A stretch of 64,000 bases of DNA from the NCBI RefSeq assembly GCF_013280595.1, contig NZ_JAAATY010000029.1, positions 61,624-125,623 of the forward strand, written 5' to 3'. Under the pieces are notes generated by a model. That model saw only the letters and a list, made by a program, of their open reading frames with translations. It made no database searches and had not been told where the DNA came from. Source of the stretch: Kibdelosporangium persicum (lineage in GTDB: Bacteria; Actinomycetota; Actinomycetes; Mycobacteriales; Pseudonocardiaceae). Positions 10,561 through 18,429 of the stretch are shown here, one piece after another. The translations under genes were made by a program, and so were the position numbers. How positions within the stretch are numbered: the first letter of the stretch is position 1; each line of letters opens with the position of its first letter.

Positions 10561-13005
10561 CTATCGGCAGTTCGAGTCGTTCAGGGTGAACCCGGCCGGT
10601 GTGCTGTTCGGTCCCGCACGGGAAGCGAGGAAACCGAACGTCACGGACGCGCCCGGCTCGATCCTGGCGTTCCAGTTCGCGTTGACGGCCGAGACCGCCT
10701 GGCCGTTCTGGGTCACGGTGGCGTTCCAGCCGTTGCCGACCTGCTGGCCGTCCGTGAACGGCCAGCGCAGCGTCCACCCGTCGATCGCGGTAGTTCCGTT
10801 GTTGGTCACGGTGACCGACGCGGTGAACCCGTTGCCCCACTGCGACTCCACTTTGTACGCGACCGAACAGTCCACTGTGCGCACGAAGCCGACCTGGTGC
10901 AGCTGCCCGGGCAGGTCGTTGATCAGGTAGATCTCACCGTCGGCGGACGTGCCGAAACTGGTGACCTGGATGGGCAACTCGCCGATCCTGGCCTGGCTGT
11001 AGGTGCCATCGGCGTTCTTGCGCAGTGCCCACGCGGGATTCGAGCAGTAGTCGGAGGCCAGGTACGTCCCGGCCGCCAGATCCGTGTACCGGGCGCCCCG
11101 GTACACGACCCCGCCGATGACCGCACAGCCGTCGGTCGACGTGGGATAGCTGAACACCGGGTCGGTGTAGACGGCCCCTGGCTCACACCGGGTGGCGTCG
11201 AAGACCTGCGGACCTTCCCGGCACGACCAGCCCAGGTTCGCGCCGCCCGCGGTGGCGGCCAGGTGGTCGATCTCCTCGAACGCGCCCTGGCCGACGTCCC
11301 CGATCCACAGCGACCCGTCGGCCGGGTCCACCGAGAACCGCCAGGGATTACGGAGTCCGTACGCCCAGATCTCCGCCCGCGCGCCCGCCACGCCGACGAA
11401 CGGGTTTCCCGGCGGGACACAGTAGGCGAGCCCGTCACAGGAACGGCCGACATCGAGCCGGACGATCTTGCCCAGCAACGTGTCCAGGCGCTGACCGGCG
11501 CGGAACGGATCACCCGCGTCGCCGCCGTCACCGATTCCCCAGAAGAGCAGGCCGTCCGGCCCGAACGCCAGCTGACCGCCGTTGTGGTTGGGATACGTCG
11601 CATGCTCCTGGCTCAGCAACTCCTCGAACCGGTTGTCGGTCAACCGGTAGCGGCCTAATGTGACCGCGTTGTCCGGGAGCCGGGTGTAGGCCAGGTAGAT
11701 CGTCTGGTCGTCGGCGAATGCCGGTGACACGGCGATACCGAGCAGCCCGCGTTCGTTGCCCGCCTCGCTGACCCGGTCCTGGATGGTCAGCAGCGGCGCG
11801 TCCGCCAAGCCGGTGGCCGGGTGGTAGATGCGGACCGTGCCGGACTTCTCGCTGATGAACAGCCGTCCGCTGCCGTCATTGGGCGCCGAGATCGCCGTGG
11901 GCCTGCGCAGCCCGAACGCCACTTGTGTTGTGGTGACAGCGATGTCAGCCAGCCCGGCGTAGGCCGCGGTACTGGCGACCGAGGTGACTGTGCACTGGAC
12001 GGCCGGTGGGTCGTTCGTGCCGGACCAGCTCGCCAGGAATCCGAAGGTCGCCGAGCCGCCGGGCGGCAGGCCGCCGTTCCAGCTCAGGTTCCGTGCGCTC
12101 ACCTCGGCCGCGTTCTGGGTCACCGTGGCGTTCCACGACTGGCTGATCCTCTGGCCGTTGGTGAAGCTGAGCGTCGCCGACCACGATGACGTCGCCGCTG
12201 TGGTGTTGTTGCGGACGCTCACCTCACCCTGGAAACTGCCGTTCCACTGGCCGATCACGCGATACGTCGCGACGCAGGAACCGGGCGGCGGTGGGTTTGT
12301 GCCGCCGAGAGCGGCCGTCACGGCGGGGTACCACCGGTCGGACATCTTCTGGAAGCCGGAGTCGATCGGGTGCACCCCGTCGTAGGTGTCCGTCGCCGCG
12401 TTGAAGCCCGTCCACTGGTCCACCACGGCGATCGGCGACTGCGCGGTCGTCTTTTCTGCCGCCCAGGCGGGAATCGCGTTGTTGAGCGCCACGACCCGTT
12501 GCGCGCAGGCGGAACAGCCGCTCGGCTGCATCGGGATGATCTGCGCGACAACGATCTTCATCGCCGGGTTGCTCGCCCGCATCTGGTCGACGAGCTTCGA
12601 GTACGCGGTCAGGATCGTCTCGGGCGCGATCGCGTTCCACACGTCGTTCGTGCCCAGGTGCATCAGCACGATGTCCGGCCTGGTCGCGGACAGCCAAGCC
12701 GGCAACTGGTTCTGGTTGGCGATACCGGTGGCCAGGTACCCGCCGTGGCCCTCGTGATCACCGTCGTGCGGGACCGCGCAACCGCCGCCGGGCTGCGTGC
12801 CGACGAAGTCGATGTTCGAGTATCCGTTGCGCTGCAAGCGATCCCACAACAACGCTCGCCAGCACCCGGGGCCGGCCGTGATCGAATCGCCGAGCGGCAT
12901 GATCCGCGCCGGGGCCGCCGGAGCGGCCTGCGGACCTGCCGCCGCCGGCACGCCGACGAGAGTGCCCAGCACTACCACCACGGACATCACAGCATGTCGC
13001 CACAT
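10561..13005 (-). CDS. Secreted SGNH esterase-CBM2-sugar dehydrogenase-CBM2 protein
   Basis: 814-aa multidomain exoenzyme. After a signal peptide (1-31) comes an SGNH/GDSL hydrolase domain (about 33-230; block I MPLGDSITAG, block III HLGTND, block V YDGVHP), similar to CE3-type acetyl esterases. A cellulose-binding CBM2 follows (about 243-340), then a PQQ-type glucose/sorbosone dehydrogenase beta-propeller (about 352-700, with NHNGGQLAFGPDG and GLRNPWRFS) and a second CBM2 (about 710-814). The CBMs suggest attachment to cellulose or xylan while one part deacetylates and the other oxidises sugars. It is the first gene of an operon with the GH30. The start lies 25 bases from a perfect CebR-like operator. 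Confidence 0.9.
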   Translation of the reverse strand: MWRHAVMSVVVVLGTLVGVPAAAGPQAAPAAPARIMPLGDSITAGPGCWRALLWDRLQRNGYSNIDFVGTQPGGGCAVPHDGDHEGHGGYLATGIANQNQLPAWLSATRPDIVLMHLGTNDVWNAIAPETILTAYSKLVDQMRASNPAMKIVVAQIIPMQPSGCSACAQRVVALNNAIPAWAAEKTTAQSPIAVVDQWTGFNAATDTYDGVHPIDSGFQKMSDRWYPAVTAALGGTNPPPPGSCVATYRVIGQWNGSFQGEVSVRNNTTAATSSWSATLSFTNGQRISQSWNATVTQNAAEVSARNLSWNGGLPPGGSATFGFLASWSGTNDPPAVQCTVTSVASTAAYAGLADIAVTTTQVAFGLRRPTAISAPNDGSGRLFISEKSGTVRIYHPATGLADAPLLTIQDRVSEAGNERGLLGIAVSPAFADDQTIYLAYTRLPDNAVTLGRYRLTDNRFEELLSQEHATYPNHNGGQLAFGPDGLLFWGIGDGGDAGDPFRAGQRLDTLLGKIVRLDVGRSCDGLAYCVPPGNPFVGVAGARAEIWAYGLRNPWRFSVDPADGSLWIGDVGQGAFEEIDHLAATAGGANLGWSCREGPQVFDATRCEPGAVYTDPVFSYPTSTDGCAVIGGVVYRGARYTDLAAGTYLASDYCSNPAWALRKNADGTYSQARIGELPIQVTSFGTSADGEIYLINDLPGQLHQVGFVRTVDCSVAYKVESQWGNGFTASVTVTNNGTTAIDGWTLRWPFTDGQQVGNGWNATVTQNGQAVSAVNANWNARIEPGASVTFGFLASRAGPNSTPAGFTLNDSNCR

Positions 13006-13029
13006 TGCCGACTCCGCATCGCCGGGTAA

Positions 13030-13045
13030 CTGGGAGCGCTCCCAG
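13030..13045. promoter_or_regulatory. CebR-like LacI-family operator
   Basis: A perfect 16-bp palindrome, CTGGGAGCGCTCCCAG, contains the 14-bp TGGGAGCGCTCCCA known as the site of the cellobiose-responsive repressor CebR in Streptomyces. It lies just upstream of the four-domain esterase/dehydrogenase gene and 270 bp from the divergent GH5, so control of the former is most likely. The rest of 13006-13314 shows no gene; an isolated AAGGAGG near 13175 has no start codon after it. Confidence 0.88.
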
Positions 13046-13314
13046 CCTGGCCCGCCGCCCTGCTCTTGTCAACGCCCCGGCAATCGAAAGAACAAGCACG
13101 CCGATCCCGGCCGCCGCCGGGCGCCATCCACCGCACCAGCATTTCCCGAGAGGAAACCCTGATTCAACGCTACCAAGGAGGTCCGACACTTTCGGAACGC
13201 CGCGTTCGGGAAATCGCTTTCCCGGCCGGACTGTCGCTGGCGTCCTTGGCGCACAGCGGTTACAGTCGAGACGCGAGCCTTTCTCACGTTCACCGCCCTG
13301 CCGAGGTGATCACG

Positions 13315-15132
13315 ATGAAGCGTCTCCCGCTTGTCCTGCTGGCCGCCCTGTTCCTGCTGCCACTACCGGCGACGGCGGCGGCTGAACCGTTCTGGTTCGA
13401 CAGGGCCAAGGTCGGCGTCTCCGGTGACGTGTTCCGCGACGAGCACGGGCGCGAGATCGTGCTGCGAGGGTTCAACGTCTCCGGCGAGGCGAAGCTGGCC
13501 GAACAGCGCGGCCTGCCGTTCGCGAGCGTGGCCGACGCGCGCGTGTCAGCCGCGGCACTGCGGAAGATGAGTGGTGCCAACGCGATCAGGTTCCTGGTGA
13601 CGTGGGCGTGGATCGAACCGGAGCCCAAGCGGATCGATCACGGGTACCTGGCCAAGGTCACCGAGCAGATCACCGCCTTCACCGACCAGGGCATCCGCGT
13701 CTACCTCGACTTCCACCAGGACCTGTACTCGCGGTACCTGTTCAACCGCGACAGCTGGTACACCGGTGACGGCGCGCCGGAATGGCTTGTCCGGGCGGGC
13801 AACTACCCGCGTGAGTCGTGCGGGCTGTGTTTCCACTGGGGCCAGAACATGAAGAACAACCAGGCGGTCACCAGCGCCGTGTACGACTTCTGGCACAACC
13901 GGGAACTGCAGACCAGCGCCGGGCCGATCAGGATCCGCGACGAGTTCCTGTTCCAGGCAGGCGAAACACTGCGGTACCTCAAGCAGAACCTGTCCCCCGC
14001 CGCCTTCGACATGATGCTCGGCGTCGATCCGCTCAACGAGCCCTACGCCGGGCGGTACGACGCCGGGCAGAGCGGCCCGACGTGGGAGCGTGATCTGCTG
14101 TGGCCGTTCCACCAGCAGTTCCGCCAGCGGATGGACGAGGCGGGCTGGACGGACAAGCCCGTCTTCGCCGAGCCGTTGGTGTTCTGGAACCAGAACGTGG
14201 AGTTCTTCGCCGAACCCGGCGGGTTCACCGCGCTGTCCCGGCTCGGTCCGCGCTACGTGTTCAACTCACACTTCTACGACGGCAAAGCCCAGTCCGGCGT
14301 GCTGAAACCCGGCAACGCCAACGACGGCGAGTACACGGCGGACTTCCGCGAGATCCGGGACCGCGCCACATCCCTGGGCAGCCCGGGGATCGTCTCCGAG
14401 TTCGGCCACCCGATCGCCGGATTCACCTCCGACAAGGCGCCGAGCGTGCTCAAGGCGATGTACCAGGCCCTGGATTCCCGGGTGACCGGCGCCGAGTGGT
14501 GGGCCAAGTCAGCCGAGTCGGGCCGCGCGCTGTCCGGCAGCCAATGGCATTGGGACATCTACTACAACCGTCACCACGAGCTGATGAACGACAACCCGGA
14601 CAAGGTCAAGACCGAGGGCGACGCGATGAACGACGAGCACTTCTCCGCCGTTCGGCTCGACGGGACCACACCGGTGTTGAATGTGGACGGTCGCCTGATC
14701 GACCGCGCGTTCCCCCGGGCGGTCGCGGGAGACACGCTCGCTTTCACCTACGAGGATCGAGTAGTGTCCGCATGGAACAGGATCCCGGACACCATGCCCG
14801 CGGTCCGCGCGCTCGCCGGCACGGGCCAGTACGCCGTGATCGCCTGGCGCTCCAACGGAAGCACCGCTCCGACCGAACTGCACCTGCCCGCGGCCTTCCG
14901 CCCGGAGTCCACCACTGTGGTCAGCGACCTCGGATCGGTCACCGGATTGCCCTCGTACACCGGGAAGGAGCCGGTGGCGGTCGCGCCGGAGCCGGGCGTG
15001 CCGGGCGTCAACCGGCTCATGCTGTCCGGTCAGGACACCGGGAAGGTCCACTTCGCCCTGGTGGCCGGCGAATCCCGGCCGACGCAGGCAGCGCTCGCCG
15101 AGCTGACCGCCTGGGCGGCCGCGCTGAAGTAG
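13315..15132 (+). CDS. Secreted GH5 family glycoside hydrolase
   Basis: 605-aa precursor with a Sec signal peptide (1-23, cut near ATAAAEP). The GH5 barrel has acid/base E242 in DPLNEPYA and nucleophile E362 in GIVSEFGHP. The large size, the opening LRGFNVSGEAK and the beta-rich C-terminal domain resemble the endoglycoceramidase/beta-glycosidase branch of GH5 rather than classic cellulases. The ATG at 13315 is chosen because GAGGTG lies eight bases upstream and the signal peptide starts there; the frame stays open upstream to 13066 without signal-like sequence. No obvious terminator follows it before the SRPBCC promoter. Confidence 0.87.
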   Translation: MKRLPLVLLAALFLLPLPATAAAEPFWFDRAKVGVSGDVFRDEHGREIVLRGFNVSGEAKLAEQRGLPFASVADARVSAAALRKMSGANAIRFLVTWAWIEPEPKRIDHGYLAKVTEQITAFTDQGIRVYLDFHQDLYSRYLFNRDSWYTGDGAPEWLVRAGNYPRESCGLCFHWGQNMKNNQAVTSAVYDFWHNRELQTSAGPIRIRDEFLFQAGETLRYLKQNLSPAAFDMMLGVDPLNEPYAGRYDAGQSGPTWERDLLWPFHQQFRQRMDEAGWTDKPVFAEPLVFWNQNVEFFAEPGGFTALSRLGPRYVFNSHFYDGKAQSGVLKPGNANDGEYTADFREIRDRATSLGSPGIVSEFGHPIAGFTSDKAPSVLKAMYQALDSRVTGAEWWAKSAESGRALSGSQWHWDIYYNRHHELMNDNPDKVKTEGDAMNDEHFSAVRLDGTTPVLNVDGRLIDRAFPRAVAGDTLAFTYEDRVVSAWNRIPDTMPAVRALAGTGQYAVIAWRSNGSTAPTELHLPAAFRPESTTVVSDLGSVTGLPSYTGKEPVAVAPEPGVPGVNRLMLSGQDTGKVHFALVAGESRPTQAALAELTAWAAALK

Positions 15133-15144
15133 CCTCCTGTTGAC

Positions 15145-15188
15145 GCAACCGGCGGGTTGCAATAGTGTGCAACCAGTTGGTTGCACAC
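15145..15188. promoter_or_regulatory. Tandem inverted repeats, probable ArsR-type operator
   Basis: Two related dyads lie upstream of the SRPBCC gene: GCAACC-ggcg-GGTTGC (15145-15160) and a perfect one at 15165-15188 with 11-base arms GTGTGCAACCA and TGGTTGCACAC around GT. The second touches the AGGAGG ribosome-binding site at 15189-15194, so bound repressor would block transcription. The ArsR protein encoded downstream is the likely ligand; this is inference from position and symmetry. Confidence 0.75.
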
Positions 15189-15199
15189 AGGAGGCTGTC

Positions 15200-15631
15200 A
15201 TGGGGTTCCCCGATCGCATCGAGCGGACCGTGGAGTTCGCCCACCCGCCGGAGAAGGTCTGGGCGGCGATCACCACGGCGGAGGGCTTGGCGGGCTGGTT
15301 CGGCGACGAGGCCACGATCGACCTGCGTCCGGGCGGCGCTGCCGAGTCGAAGTGGAAGGGCGAGCGCGCGGCCCGGATGCGGGTGGAACGGGTCGAGGAA
15401 CCCGCGGTGTTCGGCTTCACGTGGCAGGTCCACGGCATGCCGGAGGACGACCCGCGCCGCACGTACGTCGAGTTCACGCTCGAACCGACCGGTTCGGGCA
15501 CCCGGCTGACGGTGGTGGAGACCGGGTTCGCCCAACTGCCGCCGGACGAGTACCGGGTGGCGTTCGACTCGCACACCGACGGCTGGCCGCGCGAACTGGG
15601 GGAACTGGCCGAGTACCTCGATGCGGCCTGA
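15200..15631 (+). CDS. SRPBCC (AHSA1-type) domain protein
   Basis: 143-aa single-domain START/Bet v1-like protein of the AHSA1 type: FAHPPEKVWAAITTAEGLAGWFGDEA at the N-terminus, beta-strands with FTWQV, and the C-terminal helix after DSHTDGWPRELGELAEYL. These proteins bind small hydrophobic ligands and commonly form operons with ArsR regulators. The ATG at 15200 follows AGGAGG by five bases. It overlaps the arsR gene by 11 bp. No enzymatic residues can be named. Confidence 0.88.
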   Translation: MGFPDRIERTVEFAHPPEKVWAAITTAEGLAGWFGDEATIDLRPGGAAESKWKGERAARMRVERVEEPAVFGFTWQVHGMPEDDPRRTYVEFTLEPTGSGTRLTVVETGFAQLPPDEYRVAFDSHTDGWPRELGELAEYLDAA

Positions 15632-15965
15632 CATGGAGGCCGTCGCGGAGCAGGTCTTCACCGCGCTCGCCGACCCGACCAGGCGCGGCATCCTGGCCGC
15701 GCTGGCGGCCGGCGGGCCCGCGACCGCGACGGACCTCGCCGCGCGCCTGCCGATCAGCCGGCAGGCGATCGCCAAACACCTCGCCCTGCTCGCCGAGGCC
15801 GGACTGGTCACGGCGGAGCACGGCGAACGCCGCCGCGTGCGGTACCGGCTGCGCTCCGCCCCGATGCAGGTGGCGCAGCAGTTCCTGGCCGCGCTGGCCC
15901 GCGACTGGGACGGCCCGCTCGCGGCCTTGAAGGACCACCTCGATGGAAGGACGACGTCGTCATGA
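15621..15965 (+). CDS. ArsR-family transcriptional regulator
   Basis: 114-aa winged-helix repressor. ALADPTRRGILAAL starts the domain and ISRQAIAKHLALLAEAGLV is the recognition helix. It lacks the cysteine metal site of SmtB/CadC proteins, as is usual for ArsR members paired with SRPBCC genes, so the signal is probably not a metal. ATGs at 15621 and 15633 are both possible. It is likely autoregulatory through the dyads at 15145-15188. It overlaps DUF899 by ATGA. Confidence 0.9.
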   Translation: MRPDMEAVAEQVFTALADPTRRGILAALAAGGPATATDLAARLPISRQAIAKHLALLAEAGLVTAEHGERRRVRYRLRSAPMQVAQQFLAALARDWDGPLAALKDHLDGRTTSS

Positions 15966-16681
15966 AGACGCCACCGATCGTATCGGCGCAGGAGTGGGAG
16001 AACGCCCGCCGGCAGCTGCTGGTGAAGGAGAAGGAACTGACCCGCGCCCGGGACGCGCTGGCCGCGGAACGCCGCCGCATGCCCTGGCTCGCGGTCGAGA
16101 AGACGTACACGTTCGACGGCCCCGCAGGCCAGATGAGCCTGCTCGACCTGTTCGAGGGGCGCCGGCAGCTGATCGTCTACCGCGCCTTCTTCGAGCCCGG
16201 CGTGCACGGCTGGCCCGACCACGCGTGCCCCGGCTGTTCACTGGTCGCCGACCAGGTCGCGCACGTGGCGCACCTGCATGCCCGCGACACGACCCTGGTC
16301 TTCGCCTCGCGTGCGCCTCAAGCCGACATCGAGCGCATGCGGGCCCGGATGGGCTGGACGGGCATTCCCTGGGTCACCATCACCGACGAGTTCGACCTCG
16401 ACTTCGGCGTCGACCAGTGGCACGGCACGAACGCGTTCATCCGCGACGGCTCGAAGGTGTTCCGGACCTACTTCGTCAACAACCGCGGTGACGAGGCGAT
16501 GGGCGGCACCTGGAGCTACCTGGACATCACCGCGCTGGGCCGGCAGGAGGACTGGGAGGACTCCCCGGAGGGCTACCCGCAGACCCCGCCGTACGAGTGG
16601 TGGAACTGGCACGACGAGTACAGCGACGCTCCGGCGACCGCGGCGTGGAAGGCCAAGATCGCCGGCGCCCGGACGGAATGA
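15962..16681 (+). CDS. DUF899 family thioredoxin-like protein
   Basis: 239-aa DUF899 protein. It begins with the helical EWENARRQLLVKEKELTRARDALAAERR region, then a thioredoxin-like fold with HACPGCSLVADQV and the conserved FFEPGV and WHGTNAF segments. The ending PPYEWWNWHDEY is typical. Biochemical role unknown. It is the third gene of the SRPBCC-ArsR-DUF899 operon, coupled by a four-base overlap, and a hairpin follows 15 bases after the stop. Confidence 0.9.
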   Translation: MKTPPIVSAQEWENARRQLLVKEKELTRARDALAAERRRMPWLAVEKTYTFDGPAGQMSLLDLFEGRRQLIVYRAFFEPGVHGWPDHACPGCSLVADQVAHVAHLHARDTTLVFASRAPQADIERMRARMGWTGIPWVTITDEFDLDFGVDQWHGTNAFIRDGSKVFRTYFVNNRGDEAMGGTWSYLDITALGRQEDWEDSPEGYPQTPPYEWWNWHDEYSDAPATAAWKAKIAGARTE

Positions 16682-16696
16682 ACGGCCCGTTGTCGG

Positions 16697-16721
16697 CAGG
16701 CGCCGCTATGGTCGGCGCCTG
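16697..16721 (+). terminator. Hairpin after DUF899 gene
   Basis: Perfect 8-bp stem CAGGCGCC/GGCGCCTG with a nine-base loop, 15 bases after the DUF899 stop. It has no U-tract, as is common in high-GC actinobacteria. It could instead be an operator for the hydrolase gene downstream. Confidence 0.5.
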
Positions 16722-16758
16722 TCCGATGATTTCCGACACGGGAGCTGTCTGAACTGCC

Positions 16759-17625
16759 ATGACGACGACGCACACACTGGAAACCGCCGAGGCCGACCTC
16801 ACGTACGACGTGCACGGCCCGCAACCTGCCCCAGGCGGCAGACCACCCCTGTTCATGATCGGCCAGCCGATGGAGGCCAACGGTTTCACCACGTTGGCGT
16901 CGTACTTCCCGGACCGGACGGTGATCACGTACGACCCGCGTGGTCTGGGCCGCAGCAAGCGCAAGGACGGCCGGACCGACAACTCGCCCACGGTGCAGGC
17001 GCAGGACGTGCACGCCATCATCGAGGAGCTCGGCGCCGGCCCGGTCGAGGTTTTCGCCAGCAGCGGCGGCGCGGTGACCGCCCTCGCGCTGGTGACGGCG
17101 TATCCGGACGACGTGACCACGCTGGTGGCGCACGAGCCGCCGATCATCTCGGTGCTGCCCGACGCCGAGGCCGCCAAGCGCGCCCAGGCCGGGTTTCTCG
17201 AGGCGTACCAGGCCAAGGGGTTCGGCGCGGGCATGGCGGGTTTCATCGCGATGACGTCGTGGCAGGGCGAGTTCACCGACGAGTACTTCGCCCAGCCCGC
17301 GCCGGATCCCGCGCAGTTCGGCATGCCGACCGAGGACGACGGCGCCCGTGACGACGTGCTGCTGTCCGACCGGTCGCTGCCTGTCACCGAATACCGGCCC
17401 GACTTCGACGCGCTGACCAAGGCGCCGACGCGGATCGTCATCGCCGTGGGCGAGGAGTCCGCGAACACCTTCACCGGCCGCACGGCGATCGCCACCGCGC
17501 GGGCGCTCGGCCAGGAGGCGACCGTTTTCCCCAGCCACCACGGCGGTTTCCTCGGCGGCGAGTTCGGGTACGCCGGCCAGCCCGAGGCCTTCGCGGAGAA
17601 ACTGCGCGAGGTCCTCGGCGGCTGA
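16759..17625 (+). CDS. Alpha/beta hydrolase
   Basis: 288-aa cytoplasmic alpha/beta-hydrolase fold protein without a signal peptide. The oxyanion strand is PPLFMIGQPM, the nucleophile serine lies in the elbow EVFASSGGAV, and a late histidine in PSHHGGFLGG completes the likely triad; the acid is probably in VIAVGEES. The substrate is unknown. It stands alone between two hairpins. Confidence 0.87.
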   Translation: MTTTHTLETAEADLTYDVHGPQPAPGGRPPLFMIGQPMEANGFTTLASYFPDRTVITYDPRGLGRSKRKDGRTDNSPTVQAQDVHAIIEELGAGPVEVFASSGGAVTALALVTAYPDDVTTLVAHEPPIISVLPDAEAAKRAQAGFLEAYQAKGFGAGMAGFIAMTSWQGEFTDEYFAQPAPDPAQFGMPTEDDGARDDVLLSDRSLPVTEYRPDFDALTKAPTRIVIAVGEESANTFTGRTAIATARALGQEATVFPSHHGGFLGGEFGYAGQPEAFAEKLREVLGG

Positions 17626-17643
17626 CCTTCGCGAAAAAGCCGT

Positions 17644-17674
17644 GCGGACGGCCCGTGCACCGCGGGCCTTCCGC
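17644..17674 (+). terminator. Hairpin after alpha/beta hydrolase gene
   Basis: Stem GCGGA-c-GGCCCG against CGGGCC-t-TCCGC, with one internal mismatch and a seven-base loop, about 20 bases after the hydrolase stop and preceded by GCGAAAAAGCC. It is a probable intrinsic terminator. Confidence 0.5.
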
Positions 17675-17739
17675 ATGCCGCGACGGCCGCGGCGCTGGAA
17701 AAGGTGCTCACGCTCGATCGACCAGGAGACTGGTGACCA

Positions 17740-18429
17740 ATGTCCGATGCCGCGATCGCGGCCGTTCAGCACGGCGATGTCGAAACGCTCACCCGGCTGC
17801 TCGCCGAGAACCCCGAACTGGCCAACGCCCGTGTCGGCGACGACAAGGCACGGACACTGCTGCACGTCGTCACCGACTGGCCGGGCCACTTCCCCAACGG
17901 CCCCGCGACTGTCGCCGCGCTCGTCGCCGCGGGCGCGGACGTCAACGCCCGCTTCGGCGGCACAGCCCATGCCGAGACGCCGCTGCACTGGGCGTCCAGC
18001 ACCAATGACGTCGCCGTGCTGGACGCCCTGCTGGACGCCGGTGCCGACATCAACGCACCCGGTGCCGTCATCGCCGGCGGAACACCGTTGGACGACGCCA
18101 CGGCGTTCGGCCAATGGCAGGCCGCGCATCGGCTCGTGGAGCGCGGCGCCGAAACCACCTTCACCCATGCGGCCACGCTCGGGCTACAGGACCGCCTCGC
18201 CGCCCACGACCCGGGCAAGCCCGAAATCGACCGTGCGTTCTGGGGCGCATGCCATGGCGGACAACAACAGACCGCCGAGCACTTGCTCGGCCGCGGTGCT
18301 GACGTGAACTGGATCCCGCCCTGGGAGGACGTCACACCGCTTGACGCGGCCCAGCGCAGCGGGGCTGATGAGCTCGTCAGGTGGCTACGTGACCACGGCG
18401 GGAGGTCCGCGCGGCCCGGATCGCGTTGA
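17740..18429 (+). CDS. Ankyrin-repeat protein
   Basis: 229-aa protein built of ankyrin repeats, seen in VAALVAAGADVNARF, ETPLHWASSTNDVAVLDALLDAGADIN, TPLDDATAFGQWQAAHRLVERGAE and TAEHLLGRGADVNW. It is cytoplasmic, with no catalytic domain, so it probably mediates protein contacts. AGGAG lies 11 bases before the ATG. Its last 53 bases overlap the convergent P-type ATPase gene, an unusually long antisense overlap. Confidence 0.9.
   Translation: MSDAAIAAVQHGDVETLTRLLAENPELANARVGDDKARTLLHVVTDWPGHFPNGPATVAALVAAGADVNARFGGTAHAETPLHWASSTNDVAVLDALLDAGADINAPGAVIAGGTPLDDATAFGQWQAAHRLVERGAETTFTHAATLGLQDRLAAHDPGKPEIDRAFWGACHGGQQQTAEHLLGRGADVNWIPPWEDVTPLDAAQRSGADELVRWLRDHGGRSARPGSR

Noticed and set aside
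13165..13185. AAGGAGG suggesting a small gene upstream of GH5
   Set aside because: No ATG, GTG or TTG follows at a usable distance with an open frame that looks like protein.
13066..13314. 83-codon N-terminal extension of the GH5 protein
   Set aside because: No Shine-Dalgarno site at 13066 and the signal peptide begins at the ATG at 13315, which has a good ribosome-binding site.
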